A DNA stretch of 64,000 bases from assembly GCA_030770535.1 (NCBI GenBank), contig JASVEC010000010.1, forward strand, positions 558,001 to 622,000, written 5' to 3'. The notes below the pieces were generated by a model, which worked only from the letters and a program-made list of their open reading frames with translations, had not been told where the DNA came from and did no database searches. Shown piece by piece: positions 44,515 through 58,223 of this stretch; position 1 is the first letter of the stretch, and each line of letters starts with the position of its first letter. The DNA is from Batkoa obscura. Lineage: Eukaryota; Entomophthoromycota; Entomophthoromycetes; Entomophthorales; Batkoaceae. The translations under genes were made by a program, and so were the position numbers.

Positions 44515-45054
44515 TTAATTCCTATTTTTCAACAAGCCTAAGCTTTGCATTTTCTTTGCGAAAGTAGGGGTAAGAGCGGCGGTAAGAGGCACTCTAATAG
44601 GCACGAGTAATTTATGAATAGAATAAGCGACTGCAAAAGTAGACCAAAAAGAAGGTTTATTATTTTCGGATAATTCAAATTGCTTCTCAATCCCAATTAA
44701 ATTTAATAAATTTTGTAATTGAGATTGTAAATAAAACACTTGTTCTTCACCACCAAAATGTAATAATGAAAAAGTAATACTAAGATCAATTAAGGAGATA
44801 CCATTGTAAACTATAAATGCAGCTAATCCATATTTTTTCATTAAATCTTTAAGACCTAATTTGGCTGGTGGTGAGCTTGGAGTATCATTTGTTTTTGGTG
44901 CAGAATTCTTCTCTTTGAATGTGTTTTGTGTAATTTGAGTTGCTACAATCCATCGATTTTGATTTAATTTAAAATTATTTAATAATAATTGATTATTAAA
45001 TAAAATGGTACTATTCTTTGATTTAGTCCATAATAATCTATTCAATCTCATCAT
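44515..45054 (-). CDS. FAM210-like (DUF1279) mitochondrial inner-membrane protein
   Basis: 179 aa in a single exon. The N-terminal ~60 residues are basic and hydroxylated (MMRLNRLLWTKSKNSTILF), fitting a mitochondrial targeting sequence. The DUF1279 domain spans about 68-160: GLKDLMKKYGLAAFIVYNGISLIDLSITFSLLHFG opens it with a membrane-prone helix. A second helix FWSTFAVAYSIHKLLVPIRVPLTAALTPTFAKKM closes it with the conserved KLLVPIRVPLT signature. Human FAM210A/B act in mitochondrial translation and energy metabolism; fungal roles are poorly known. It is divergent from MCD4 across a 0.5 kb spacer. Confidence 0.85.
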   Translation of the reverse strand: MMRLNRLLWTKSKNSTILFNNQLLLNNFKLNQNRWIVATQITQNTFKEKNSAPKTNDTPSSPPAKLGLKDLMKKYGLAAFIVYNGISLIDLSITFSLLHFGGEEQVFYLQSQLQNLLNLIGIEKQFELSENNKPSFWSTFAVAYSIHKLLVPIRVPLTAALTPTFAKKMQSLGLLKNRN

Positions 45055-45553
45055 TTTCCTGTTTATTGATCTCTTTTTCTATGATTTATGTCTAGTCTTA
45101 AGATAAGCTTTTATATATTGATTACACTAATACTATATTGTTAACTTAAAGTTTAAAATTCACTTTTTAATTTTTATCTAATAAAAAAAGTGATATCTGA
45201 CATCATTCTATCAATTAAAAATATTGATATAGCTCCTTTCTACTAATCCAACCAATAGGAAATTAGATTAGTTTAATGAGTTATGGAGTTGAATTAAATT
45301 ATAGTTTATATTACTAAAGAATCCAATGTAAATAGTAGCATTCAGATATTAAAAATTCTATTATTATCAAAAAGAACATCAAAAGCCAACTTAGAATCTT
45401 GAAAAAACCAATGAAACTAAAACAAGTAATTTTTTTATAAAAAATACAAATTCTTCGAATTTTAATACTTCAAACAATAATTACAATAATCATATAATAA
45501 GCATTAAATAATTCGATAACATTTAGCAGAAGCTTTCTAATTTTTTAAAAAAG
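45055..45553. promoter_or_regulatory. Divergent promoter region, FAM210-like and MCD4
   Basis: 499 bp between two divergent starts. AT-rich; no specific operator could be named. Confidence 0.4.
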
Positions 45554-46302
45554 ATGAATTTAAAGCCTCAATTGTTTTTAATTATACTTGGAATTTTATT
45601 TCATCTCATTTATATCTTTTCCATTTTTGATATTTATTTTACTTCTCCTCTTGTGAAAGGACAAGAGTCGTATAAAGTAGAATTACCACCATTAGCTAAA
45701 CGATTAGTATTAATAGTAGGTAAGTCATTATTTAGATGAATTATATTTTATAAAACTTTCTTTTATATTAATATTTTCTTCAATTCATAGGTGATGGTTT
45801 AAGAGCAGATACCTTTTATAAAGATAATCCAAAAGTATTGGCACCGTTTTTACATTCGATTATTAGAGAAAAAGGTAGCGGTGGTATTTCTAATACTAGA
45901 GTACCAACTGAATCGAGACCAGGTCATGTGGCTATTATTGCAGGATTTTATGAAGATGTGTCAGCTGTAACAAAAGGTATTATTTGATATATTAACTAAA
46001 TTAAAGAAATCATTATAAAGAAAGTTAAAAAAAGTATATGAAAATTGAATCCATCGATAGGAATTAATTGAAATATTCCAATAGTAATTAATTAAAAATG
46101 TTTTAGGTTGGTCATTAAATCCAGTACCTTTTGATTCTGTATTTAATCAATCAAATAAAGTGTTTTCTTATGGCTCGCCAGATATATTACCTATGTTTAA
46201 AGAAGGAGCAAAATATCCAGAAAATGTAATTTGTAGTATGTATCATGAAGATGAAGAAGATTTTTCAAAAGGTAAACATTATTAAGAGTATTATAAATCA
46301 TT

Positions 46303-46335
<33 letters not shown>

Positions 46336-47448
46336 TTGATCAATTTTTTAACATTCAATACTTAGATCCTCGTAAATTAGATGAATGGGTATTTAATGAA
46401 TTATCTCAACATTTAAATGAAACATCCAAAGAAAAGGATTTTAAACAAGAAAAAAACGTAATATTTTTACATATGTTAGGATTAGATACAGCAGGTCATG
46501 GTTATCGACCTAATAATCAAAAATATAAAGACTCAATGATTTATTTGGATCAAAAAATCAAAGAAATTTATCATTTAATTGAAAACTATTATGGAGACAA
46601 TGAAACAGCTTATCTTTTTACTTCAGATCACGGGATGGGGAATTTGGGTAAATATTTTTTGTTTATTTAATATATTAAATATAAAATTAAAAAATGATTG
46701 AAAAAGGTAAATGAATTAATAAAGTATTTCTCTATATTAGGTTCTCATGGTGATGGTCATCCTGACAATACTAGAACTCCTATTGTGGCCTGGGGTAAAG
46801 GTATTAAAAAGAGTCAAATTAATGAAAACGAAATAGAAGAAGAAGAATTTAAATCATGGAAAATTAGTTCCTATTTCAAAAAAAGTTTAAACCAAGCAGA
46901 TATTGCTCCATTAATGGTAAGTCTATTAATTAATAATAAAAATCAATTGTGATTTGATTATGTAAGATTCAATTATTAATACTTTTTTATTAGTCTTCTT
47001 TATTAGGAATTAATTTCCCAATGAATTCAGTAGGTAAATTGCCGTTAGATTATTTAGATGCCAATGATTCTTTTTTAGCTGAAGCTAAATTAGTTAATGT
47101 AAAACAAATTTTACATCAATATATTGTTAAAGAAGGTAAATTAATATCGACAAAATAGATTAAATAATATAATAAATAAATAAAATAGAATTAAAACAAC
47201 AGAATGAACTATTTTATGAAAAGTATCACTTTAGAAGTTATCAAGAACCATCTGAAATTGTGAATAATATACAAAATTTAATTCAACAAGAAAAATATAA
47301 TAAGGCTATCATTGAATCAGATTTGTTTATCGATGAATTATTACAAGCATTAAGATATTTACAAACTTATGATTGGTTATTTTTAAGAACTATTATTACT
47401 TTAGGTTATTTAGGTTGGATTATATTTACATTAATATTTATATTGGAA

Positions 47449-47483
<35 letters not shown>

Positions 47484-49268
47484 AAAGTATAATATGAGCA
47501 ATAATATTAATTATGAAAAAATAATTCATTTAATAAGTATAATTACATTAATTATAATGTATATTATTTTATATAAAAAACAATCCCCCTTATTTTATTT
47601 TGGTTATATATTATTTCCAATTTATTTTTGGAATCAAACTATTATTAATAGAAATAGTTTAATTACTGCAGTTAAAAATATGAAAATTAGTAAATTAATT
47701 CAAGTAGTAATTATTACTTTAGTTTGTTTAGAATTAATGGTAAGTCAATAGTTGATTATTATATACAATAATAATTAAAATGTTATAAAGTATTATGAAT
47801 TTTTAATAAATTTTGTTTTTAATTAGGTATTTTCTTATTTTAAAAGAAGTATATTATCCTTTGGGTTTTTATTATTAGCTATTTTACCATGGTTAAAAAT
47901 CAGTCAAACTCAAGTTCAAAACAGATTATTGTCAATTTGGAGTATTGTTTGTTTAATGAATGCTGTTTTCCCTACATTTTCGGTTGAAAAAGTAGAAGAT
48001 ATTAATTTAGTGTAAGTTTTAACTTTTAATTTTCAAGTTAAAAAATTAATTAATAAATACTTTATTAATTAGTGTTTTTGGTGGATTTATTATTATATTA
48101 ATTGGATTGATTGGTGTTTATTTTGCTAAAGAATTAATACCTTCAGCAGTCATTAGTTTTGAAAGTGATAATAAAAGAAAGCAAAGTGATGAGAGTATTA
48201 AAAACGAAATATTAGAAGTTCGTAAAAGATTATTAATACAAGTAAGATTAGTTTATTATTATTTTGTTACAAAAATAATTTAATTAATATATATTTGTAC
48301 TTATATTTATATTTATCAGATATTGTTTGTAATTATATCAATAATACAAATGTATTTAAGTAGTAATCAATTAAAATTAAGACATCGAAATGAAAATTTA
48401 GTATTAGCTAAATTTGAAGATGTAGGAGATATTGTACCACCTTATTTACATTATTTAGGTTGGTTAATATTATCCATTTCAATTATTTATTTAATTTTAA
48501 TTAATAACATAAAACAACATTATTTATTAAAATTAATATCAATTTTTTTGGCATTTGCACCAAGTTATATTATTTTATCAATATCGTAAGTTATTTCTTT
48601 TTTTTCTGTTTTTTAAAGACTAAATTAATTATTATTTTAGATATGAAATTCTGTTTTATTCTACATTGTTTGGATTATTGTTTACTTGGATTATTATGGA
48701 ACAAATCAACTTTAAAAATAAGCAATTAGTGATAATCAATAATAATAGCAATAACAATAATAATAATAACAATAATAATAATATAAGTATAAATCAATTA
48801 TTTCAAAAATTAAGTTTAAACGAATTAAAACAAAGTTTATTGTTTTTGTTTTTAATCAATGTATCTTTCTTTAGTTGTGGTAATATGGCATCAATCTCTT
48901 CCTTTTCACTTGAAGCAGTTTATCGATTAACGGTTAAATTCAATCCCTTCTTGATGGGCACATTATTAATCTTCAAGATATTAATTCCCTTCTTTTTATT
49001 ATCTTCTACTATAACAATTATTAATCAATTGTTGAATTTAGAACCATTTTCTATCTTCTTATTAAGTTTATCATTAACTGATATAATGACTTTAAATTTT
49101 TTCTTTTTAGTTAAAGATGAAGGTTCTTGGTTGGAAATTGGTACTTCCATTTCTCATTTTATTATTGCTAGTTCTTTTGTTTTGTTTATTACACTTCTTT
49201 ACTTTTTGGCTTACTTACTTACAAAATGGACAATGTTACCTAAGTATAAAAGTTTAAAGATGAAATAA
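45554..49268 (+). CDS. MCD4: GPI ethanolamine phosphate transferase 1, MCD4/PIG-N (11 exons)
   Basis: ER membrane enzyme that adds ethanolamine phosphate to the first mannose of GPI anchors. Exons 45554-45719, 45791-45976, 46107-46271, 46366-46647, 46741-46916, 46994-47135, 47189-47739, 47827-48011, 48073-48241, 48320-48585 and 48641-49268 join in phase to 971 aa, close to yeast Mcd4 (919). After an N-terminal anchor comes an alkaline-phosphatase-like lumenal domain: VGDGLRAD, the nucleophile loop [13 protein letters not shown] (Thr near residue 94), [14 protein letters not shown] and [22 protein letters not shown], the last restored by joining exons 4 and 5. The C-terminal half is a multi-pass PigN domain, with two poly-Asn runs coded by AAT repeats. 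It ends 114 bp from the convergent BRAP2-like gene. Confidence 0.95.
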
Positions 49269-49382
49269 AATGAAATAAAATGAAAAAAAAGGATGAAAAA
49301 GAAAAGAAAAGAATAAAAATGAGAAATTAATATTATCACTTTTATTATTATTATTAAATAAATAGTTTAATAGAATTTATTT

Positions 49383-50710
49383 TTATTCTAATTTTTTCAT
49401 TAAATAATCTATTTTATCATTTAAATTTGGTATTTCTTTCAGTAAACAATTTAATTGATTTTGACTTTCATTATAACTTTGAGAATATTTTATAAGTTGA
49501 TTTTCTAATTGATTTTTTTTCAATTGTAATTTTTCAATTTCTTGATATAACTGTTGATTATTATCTACTTCATTTATATTATCATCAGTGACAAGTTCAT
49601 TATTCCTTTTTAATAACTTAATTTTCAATTCTTCTTTTTCTTTTTTTTGTTGTTTCAATAATTCTAATTTATTTTCATAATGTTTTTTCTGTATCTCCAA
49701 CTGAATTTCCAATAATTCCACTTCATCCTCAGAATATTTCCCCTTCTTTCCCATTTGTAATTCCAAATCAATTTCCTTTTCTTTACTACTAGTAGTTACT
49801 CTACCATCATTAATCAATTTTTCATAAATAAAATCCAATAATTGATTATCTTTTAATCTTAATCCGATTGAATGTTGATAATCTTTACAATGGCTACTTG
49901 TATGTTGAAAACAACCTTTAAACCCACAAATTAAGCATAAATATCGTTCTAAATTATCCGTACATGAATGACATGAATCTTTTTTTTCATTTTTAAATTC
50001 TTCTATCACTTGGAAATGCGAATGACGACATAATGGACACCTAATGAGTATTAATTATTAATTTCTTTTTAATTACTCTAAATATATAAATAAAATTCCT
50101 TACTTAGTTTCGTTCCAATTGAGCATACAGTTGGCATGAAATATGTGACCACATGATAAAGTCAATGTTGAAAACTTACTATCTAATATCAGTCTATCTA
50201 AACATACAGCACAATGAGATAGTTCCATTGAGTTATCTGAAAATAAAATTAAATTTTTACTAATACTTAAACTGTTGTTAAATACTTGTTGTTGATAACA
50301 TAATGTGTTAATTTTTTTAAATGAGTTGGAATTATTCTATTTGAGAAATTAATAAGTTAATTAATATATTTAAGTTTTAAATTAAACTAATTTACCTTTA
50401 AATAAAATTCTATATTCGCTTCTTTTTTTAATTCAATGATACAATGAAATTTTTTATCTTGATTTTTTTTATCCAAAATAAATAGCATCTCATTAACATT
50501 TTCCAACTCAATATTACTCTTTTGTAATGTTTCACTGACATTATAATATGTCGGGATATCTTTCCATAATAATAGATTAGAAAATGGTGAAATTAATTGT
50601 TGGTTGGGTGATAAAATGTCTTCCTTTCTTGAATTATTATATTTATAAAATTGATATTCGGATGTAGATTCATTAAAAGAGCCATAGAATATACTATCTT
50701 TATAATTCAT
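49383..50710 (-). CDS. BRAP2-like protein with intact RING (3 exons)
   Basis: 401 aa, exons on the minus strand 50396-50710, 50104-50336 and 49383-50040. It is homologous to BRAP2/IMP and yeast Etp1: a divergent RRM-like N-terminal region (about 45-130), then a complete C3HC4 RING (CAVCLDRL...SCGHIFHANCMLNWNETKCPLCRH; the last two cysteines come from the join to exon 3). A UBP-type zinc finger follows (CHSCTDNLERYLCLICGFKGC...HTSSHCKDYQHS), in which the usual GRY/H pocket next to the fifth cysteine is altered to FQH. A long coiled coil runs from about 275 to 400. Likely an E3 ubiquitin ligase in the cytosol. The upstream spacer of 210 bp is shared with a divergent paralogue whose defects are complementary. 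Confidence 0.83.
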
Positions 50711-50920
50711 TTTTTTATCAATAATTTAAAAACGTTTAAAATTAATAACGAGTGAAATCTATTTAATATTTTATTCCATTAAATGAACCTGAATTTTGTT
50801 AGTAATTTAACTTTCAAAAAATGCCATGTTTTTTAACAACCAATCAATTTCATCAGAGTGATAGTTAATTTCAATATAAGCTTTTAAAATAATCACATCA
50901 CTTTTATTTCCATTAAAATA
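50711..50920. promoter_or_regulatory. Shared bidirectional promoter of the BRAP2-like pair
   Basis: Only 210 bp separate the two divergent ATGs, so the paralogues probably share control elements. No named motif was identified. Confidence 0.5.
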
Positions 50921-52562
50921 ATGCATACTATTCAATTCCAATTATCAACGGACTATAAACAAAGGATAAAATCAAACATATTATCTCACTCGTCCAAATC
51001 AACTTTACAAAAAGAACTTCCAACACTATTAGAAACTATAACAAATTGGAAAACAATCCACCCTTCACTAGATATTCCTGATTTACCTTCCTTTTTAAAT
51101 TTACCATTTAATTTATATAATAAGTATTTCAAATTCAACTTAGGTGGATGTTATCTATTCGATTTCAATTTAAGTCATAATATAACTACATCTACAACCC
51201 CTAACCTTAGTCTTAGTGGTATTAATTTTAGTTTTTCACCAGAAAAATCAAAAACATTTATAACAGTAAAAAATTATAATTTAGGCTCCAATACTAGTTT
51301 TCATTTATATAAAGAAAGGAGTGATATATTATTAGATAAATTAGATACAAAAGAGGAATTATTACTTGGTAATGATAATGATAATTTGGTTTCTATTGTT
51401 GGTATACCCAAAGAATATACTTTATTAAAGTTATTGAATTTTTTTGATGCTTATTTAGCAAGTAAAGAATTAAAGAAGATTAATTTATTAATTAGTTATA
51501 AAGAAGATGAAATGAAATTGATATTTAATCTAAATTTTATCAATTTTAATACTGCATTAGAGTTCTATAACCATTTCAATGGTCAACCTTTTGAAAACAA
51601 TCAAGTAAGTTTTATATTCATTTATTATCATAATTTTATATTTACACTTTATATTTTATATTTAGTCATCTTATTGTTTTGTTTTGTTTACTCAGTTTAA
51701 TTTATCCTTATCTACTCAATCTTCCCAATCTTCTTCTAAATATCATTGGGAATTACCTATGTGTATAAATTGTTTATTAAGATTAGATATTCAAGTCACT
51801 GGTTTAAGAGATATACCCAATAATTTAAATAACATTCCTGAAATTCAACATAATTTTCATTGTAAAACATGTAGAATAATCAATCAAGATTTACAATTAA
51901 ATGAAGGCTGTAATACATGTGGATTTCAGCAAGATTCATGGATTTGTATGTTATGTTCTCATATTGGTTGTGGTCGATATTATCAAGCTCATGCTAGAAA
52001 ACATTTCGAAGATACTAAACATACTTTGGCTTTAGAATTAAAAACAAATAGAATTTGGGATTATATTAGTGATAAATATCAACATCGAATTGATGATAAA
52101 GTGGATATTAGTGAGAGTAGAAAAAGTAAGATAGACAGCGTGAAGACGGAGGAAGTACAAAGATTAAGTGAAGAATTATATCGACAAGGTATTGAATTTG
52201 AAAAAGAAATAAGTCAGTTGGAAAAAGATTGTAATGAGTTAGATATTGAAAATCAAGATATTGAAATGGAATATCAATTAAGAGTTAAAGAGAAGAACAA
52301 AACAATCCAAAAAAAAGTGAAAAAAGAAAAAAAATTAATATTCAAAAAAAAAGAATTGGAAGAAAATATTAATGAACAAAGTTTATTATTAAAAAATATA
52401 ATTCAAAATAATTTATCAATACAAAAAGAATTAAAACAAGCAGAATTAAATTATAATGAATTAAAAGATCAATTTCAAGATTTGTCTTTTTTTTTAAATT
52501 CGAAATTAAAGATTCAAAATGATCTTATTGAAGCTGATAATGGCACTTTAATTTTAAAGTAA
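50921..52562 (+). CDS. BRAP2-like protein with degenerate RING and intact UBP finger (2 exons)
   Basis: 526 aa, exons 50921-51604 and 51666-52562 (phase 0, 61 bp intron). The N-terminal RRM-like domain is well kept (SIVGIPKEYTLLKLLNFFDAYL through ALEFYNHFNGQPFENNQ, then SSYCFVLF). The RING is eroded: CINCLLRLD opens it, but the central C-x-H and the final C-x2-C region are reduced to IQHNFHCKTC, and no PxC pair follows. The UBP zinc finger is close to canonical: CNTCGFQQDSWICMLCSHIGCGRYYQAHARKHFEDTKHTLALEL, with the GRY pocket and HT-L residues used to hold the ubiquitin C-terminus. A coiled coil spans about 355-510. It probably binds ubiquitin but may lack E3 activity by itself. It ends 55 bp from the convergent alcohol dehydrogenase gene. 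Confidence 0.87.
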
Positions 52563-52617
52563 TAAAAAGGCAATATTTATTTCGAGTTTAAATTTTTATA
52601 ATTTTACTTGATTCAAA

Positions 52618-54278
<1,661 letters not shown>

Positions 54279-54690
54279 TTGTAATAATTTTTTTTTATGT
54301 AGAAGAAATAACTGAAAATTGAATAATTCGATATTTATAAGAATTTAAAGTGTTACCGAAATGATGAGATCATGCAAAATTTGATTGGTTTCTTTCATTT
54401 TGAAATTTTGAAATTTTGCAATTGTGATATATTTACTAATTTTAGATTTGATAATAAACTCAAAGGATAGAATAAAAACTATAATTCTTATGAATATCAA
54501 ATTATAATAGGTTCAATATCGATTATTTTTGTATATTTAAAAGCGTAGTTTTTGTTATAGATTATCAATATCAAAAAACTATATGTGATTAGTAATCCTA
54601 CTGAGTAAGAATGTACTTAGATGGGGGAGTTTGATTTTGAAGTTGAAAACTAAATTCGAAAATTTGAAAAATGTTCACTATTTTTTAAAT

Positions 54691-54796
54691 ATGTGGAGAT
54701 GTATTTGTTTAAGAATTTTACTAGCAATCTTTCTACTTGAATAGATAATGTTTAAAAAAAAAGAAAAAAGTAATGAAACTAAAACATTTTCATGTA
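54691..54796 (+). repeat. Diverged MITE copy, forward
   Basis: TGTGGAGATGTATTTGTTTA to AAACATTTTCATGTATA. The internal TTTTACTAGCAATCTTTCTA block is conserved, but the central AAGCGCT is lost. Confidence 0.75.
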
Positions 54797-55122
54797 TATG
54801 GTGTAAAGTTTATGACCATTTTAAAATATTTTTTATTATGTATAAATATTTTTGAGGGTTAAATAAATGAAAATTAGTAAACTCAAAAATTAGATCAAAC
54901 TCTAATAGTCTAATAATAATTTTAATAGATTTTTTAAAAGTAGTATTAATTTTTGAATACCATTTTTTGAGCTTGTAAATAGTTACACAAAGTTGAATCA
55001 TTAAAAATAAAAATATTTTAAGTATCTTGAATCAAATCAAATAGAAATTAAATAGTTGACAAAAAAATACATTATTAGCAAAGCTAAAGACTAGCGCTAT
55101 CTTATGCATATAACAGCTCATT

Positions 55123-55234
55123 ATATGGGGATGTATGAGGGTGTTTTTTTGGCTTCATCACTTTTTTCATCTTTCAAGCGCTATTTGAGTAAAAAGTTGT
55201 TAATAAAATTCTTACACAAAAATACATTCTCATA
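55123..55234 (-). repeat. MITE copy, reverse, beside a terminus fragment
   Basis: A 12 bp piece TATGGGGATGTA directly precedes a full reverse copy starting TGAGGGTGTTTTTTTGGCTT and ending ACATTCTCATAT. This is either a nested insertion into an older copy or a terminal duplication. Confidence 0.78.
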
Positions 55235-55502
55235 TGCTTTTTGGGAAAATTTATTTTTATTTAACTTAAAATCAATACTGTAAATTTTTTTTATCACTCT
55301 TCACTGGCAAACTAAAATTATTTTTAAAAAAGATACTGAATCTGCAAAAAATAAATAGTTTAAAGTATCATTCAGTCACCAATAATCCCTAATAAATAGC
55401 TTAAATAATTAAAAAAAACCAATAAATTAATAGAATAAATATTACAAAAGAATACAAAAGAATATTAGTTTATAATCTTTTTACTAACATTAAAAGAACG
55501 GA

Positions 55503-55576
55503 GTTTCCGTGGTGTAGTTGGTTATCACATCTGTCTAACACACAGAAGGTCTCCAGTTCGAATCTGGACGGAAACA
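55503..55576 (+). tRNA. tRNA-Val (anticodon AAC)
   Basis: 74 nt. Acceptor GTTTCCG/CGGAAAC is perfect, and the anticodon stem TCTGT/ACAGA frames CTAACAC with anticodon AAC reading GTT. The T arm is TCCAG-TTCGAAT-CTGGA, discriminator A. No intron. A degenerate relative lies 2.4 kb downstream. Confidence 0.96.
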
Positions 55577-55911
55577 TGATTCCTTTTTCTTCCTTTTAGA
55601 AAAGGATTAGCTCCCAAGTATATCTATAATTTAGTGAAGTATACGCCACAATAGTAATGTTTTGAACGCTCGAAAATTCGATAATAAAAAGTCAATGTAT
55701 CTACTTGACAAACAAAAGAATATTGTCAATAGTGATTTGAGTATTTTAATATATGTCTGATTTAGTATAAAATCCTAACAGCTTGGAGAGATTTTTAACT
55801 CCTAATAGGGACTAAAAATGATAAAATAACCATTTAAACAACCAATGAAATGAAACCTCGTCAATTTTTAAGTTTTCGAAATATTGAACTAAAAAATATC
55901 TTTTATTCAAA
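55577..55911. other. Spacer between tRNA-Val and DnaJ gene
   Basis: 335 bp, AT-rich, starting with T-run terminator-like sequence (CCTTTTTCTTCCTTTT) after the tRNA. Nothing else is recognised. Confidence 0.5.
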
Positions 55912-57379
55912 ATGCAATTCAATGCAAGCATTTATTTGATATTAGTAATATTAATCGGGTTTATTTTAAGTGATAGTGAATATTATGATCGATTAGGGGT
56001 TAAGAGAAGTAGTAGTAAATCAGAAATCAAAAAAGCATACAAAAAATTAAGCAAAAAATATCATCCTGATAAGAATAATAATGATGAACAAGCTAAAGAA
56101 AAATTTGTTAAAATATCAGAAGGTAGTTATTTTTGTTTTATCTTAAATTAGCAACAATAATTCTACTATAATTTTTTAGCTTATGAAGTGTTGGTCGATG
56201 ATGAGTTAAGAAGGAAGTATGATAAATATGGTAAAGAAGGTTTAAAACAAGGTGGTGGCGGAAGTCATCCATTTCAAGACCCGTTTGATTTATTCGAATC
56301 GTAATTTATACTTTTCTAATCAAATCTAAATTAATACTGATATTAATAGTTTCTTTGGCGGTGGCTCTGGGCGTAATTTCGATTAAGAAAAAAAGAATAA
56401 TAATTTAATTAATACATTCATATAGATCATCGTCATAGAGAAAGAAAAGCAGCGCCATTGAAAATGATGCTACAAGTTTCATTAGAGGATTTATATAATG
56501 GAAAAGAATATGAAGTAAGTTGAATTATTTTTGTTATCCATTTTAATATTTATAATTTTATTAGGTAGAAATATCAAAGCAAGTCATTTGTCCTAAATGT
56601 CGCGGTAGCGGAGCCAAAGATAGTAATGATGTAAAGAAATGTGATGCTTGTCAAGGACGTGGAATAAGAATAATAACTCAACAAATAGCGCCAGGATTTA
56701 TACAACAAGTACAAACAACGTAATATTAATTTTTGTAGTATAAATCTATCTTATCTAAAAATACATTATTTAGTTGTGATAAATGTAATGGCAAAGGTAA
56801 AGTTATTAAAGCAAAATGTCCGATTTGTGGTGGTCATAAAGTGATCCGTGATAATGAAATGTTATCCATTGTAGTGGAACGTGGTATGGCAAATGATCAT
56901 GTTATTTTATTAGAAGGTGAATCAGATCAATCACCTGATCATCCTCCAGCCGATATTCAAATAATGCTAAATACTTTGAAACATGAACGATTTGAAAGGA
57001 ATGGTTCTGATCTTCATACCGAGTTTGAAATTCCTTTATTAGATGTAGCTTATTTTTTATTTTCTGTTTATTTTTTATCTAATGTTATTTAAACAGGCTC
57101 TTGTCGGATTCAGCCGTACGCTTATTCATTTAGATAATAGAGAAGTACTTTTAGAGAGAGACCAAGTTACACCATCAGGTAAAATATTATATTTTTAGTT
57201 ATAATAATATTAATCTCATCGATCCAGGATATGTACAATTAATTGAAGATGAAGGTATGCCAACTCATGAGTTACCTTCTGAGAAAGGCAACTTGTATGT
57301 TAAATATAAAGTGATCTATCCAACTGTTTTAGACGATAGTGTTAAAGAAGGTAGACTTAGTTTAAAAAATGAAAAGTAA
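55912..57379 (+). CDS. SCJ1: ER-lumenal DnaJ co-chaperone, Scj1/DNAJB11-like (8 exons)
   Basis: Co-chaperone of the ER Hsp70 (BiP/Kar2), aiding folding and disposal of secretory proteins. Exons 55912-56122, 56180-56300, 56350-56372, 56426-56514, 56565-56719, 56774-57044, 57097-57178 and 57228-57379 give 367 aa. Signal peptide ([20 protein letters not shown]), J domain with the HPD motif (KYHPDKNNN), a Gly/Phe segment partly on a 23 nt exon (SFFGGGSG), four CxxCxGxG-type zinc repeats ([30 protein letters not shown]), and the C-terminal substrate domain ([17 protein letters not shown]). Unlike yeast Scj1 it ends SLKNEK without an HDEL/KDEL signal; human DNAJB11 also lacks one, being held by partners. 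A type I DnaJ layout with a signal peptide makes Scj1 the best match. Confidence 0.92.
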
Positions 57380-57976
57380 ATTATTAATTGTTTTTAGCTT
57401 TAAGAGAGTTATTAAAATAGTATATATAAATATCACTTTATATATACCCAAATAAAATAAGATTCTATTAATATTTTTATACTATCATCCCTTTTGTATT
57501 TGTATTTGAATTACGGTATAAAAATACAAGAACTACTTGTTAAAAATAGATATGAAATGGATAAGGTTGGACTTGGCCGTTTTATTTAGTAATTCAAAAG
57601 CTATTGAACATGAATAAATTATTTTTGAAGCAAAACTGTACTCTATTTAATATTCAAAATTTGAATTTTAACAAATATAATTGACAACCTTTTAAAACGA
57701 AATTTTTAATAAACTAGCACTGTTTTTAACAACTATAAAAGATAAAGCTTAATATAATATAGCTTGAGTTAATTTCCAACTTTATCACAAATTAAAAAGA
57801 AGCGTTTATTAAACATTATTGCTATTTACATCTTCATGTTTAGTTATTATATGCTATTTTGAAGTATTAGCGCTACTAAGTATAAAATCGAATTATAGTT
57901 TTTTTTTTAATTTTTACAATATAAAACCTAAGTAACTAAAACAATTATCTAAAATGCTTCATAATCAAAAGGTGGA
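57380..57976. other. Intergenic, no gene seen
   Basis: AT-rich spacer following the DnaJ gene. No feature is supported until the tRNA-Val relic. Confidence 0.5.
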
Positions 57977-58107
57977 GCTTCCGTAGTATTGTTGCTAATC
58001 ATACTTGCGCAAGATATACAAAATTTGTATCGCTTCTCTAGAGACTAAAACAGTATATAGACTGCTTAACACTTAGAAAGACTCTGCTTAGAATTTGAAT
58101 AGGAACA
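57977..58107 (+). pseudogene. tRNA-Val relic with an insertion in its middle
   Basis: The 5' part (57977-58006, GCTTCCGTAGTATTGTTGCT) parallels the first 28 bases of tRNA-Val at 55503. The 3' part (about 58061-58107, ACTGCTTAACACTTAGAAAG then ATAGGAACA) parallels its anticodon arm to 3' end, retaining TTAACAC. About 54 bp of unrelated sequence separate them. The acceptor and T-arm pairings are lost, so it is not expected to be functional. Confidence 0.65.
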
Positions 58108-58223
58108 TATTCATTCTCCTATGTGATTTTTTTAGTCAATTAAAAAAGAACACATAGGCCAAAATTAAAATAAAAATAAAATGGCTAAACTAAAAAGATC
58201 ATTTTTTAAAATAAAACTACATT

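Larger units (their letters stand above)
54279..55502. other. Intergenic with two MITEs
   Basis: Upstream of the dehydrogenase and ahead of tRNA-Val. It has MITE copies at 54691-54796 and 55123-55234. The frame 54810-55001 is A/T-driven and overlaps no feature, so it is not called. Confidence 0.5.

Noticed and set aside
50240-50300. Possible extra 49 bp intron in exon 2 of the RING-bearing BRAP2-like gene
   Set aside because: The unspliced sequence keeps the frame into the RING; removing 49 bp would break it.
54810-55001. 63-codon minus-strand frame
   Set aside because: AT-rich composition and no motif; lies between two MITEs.
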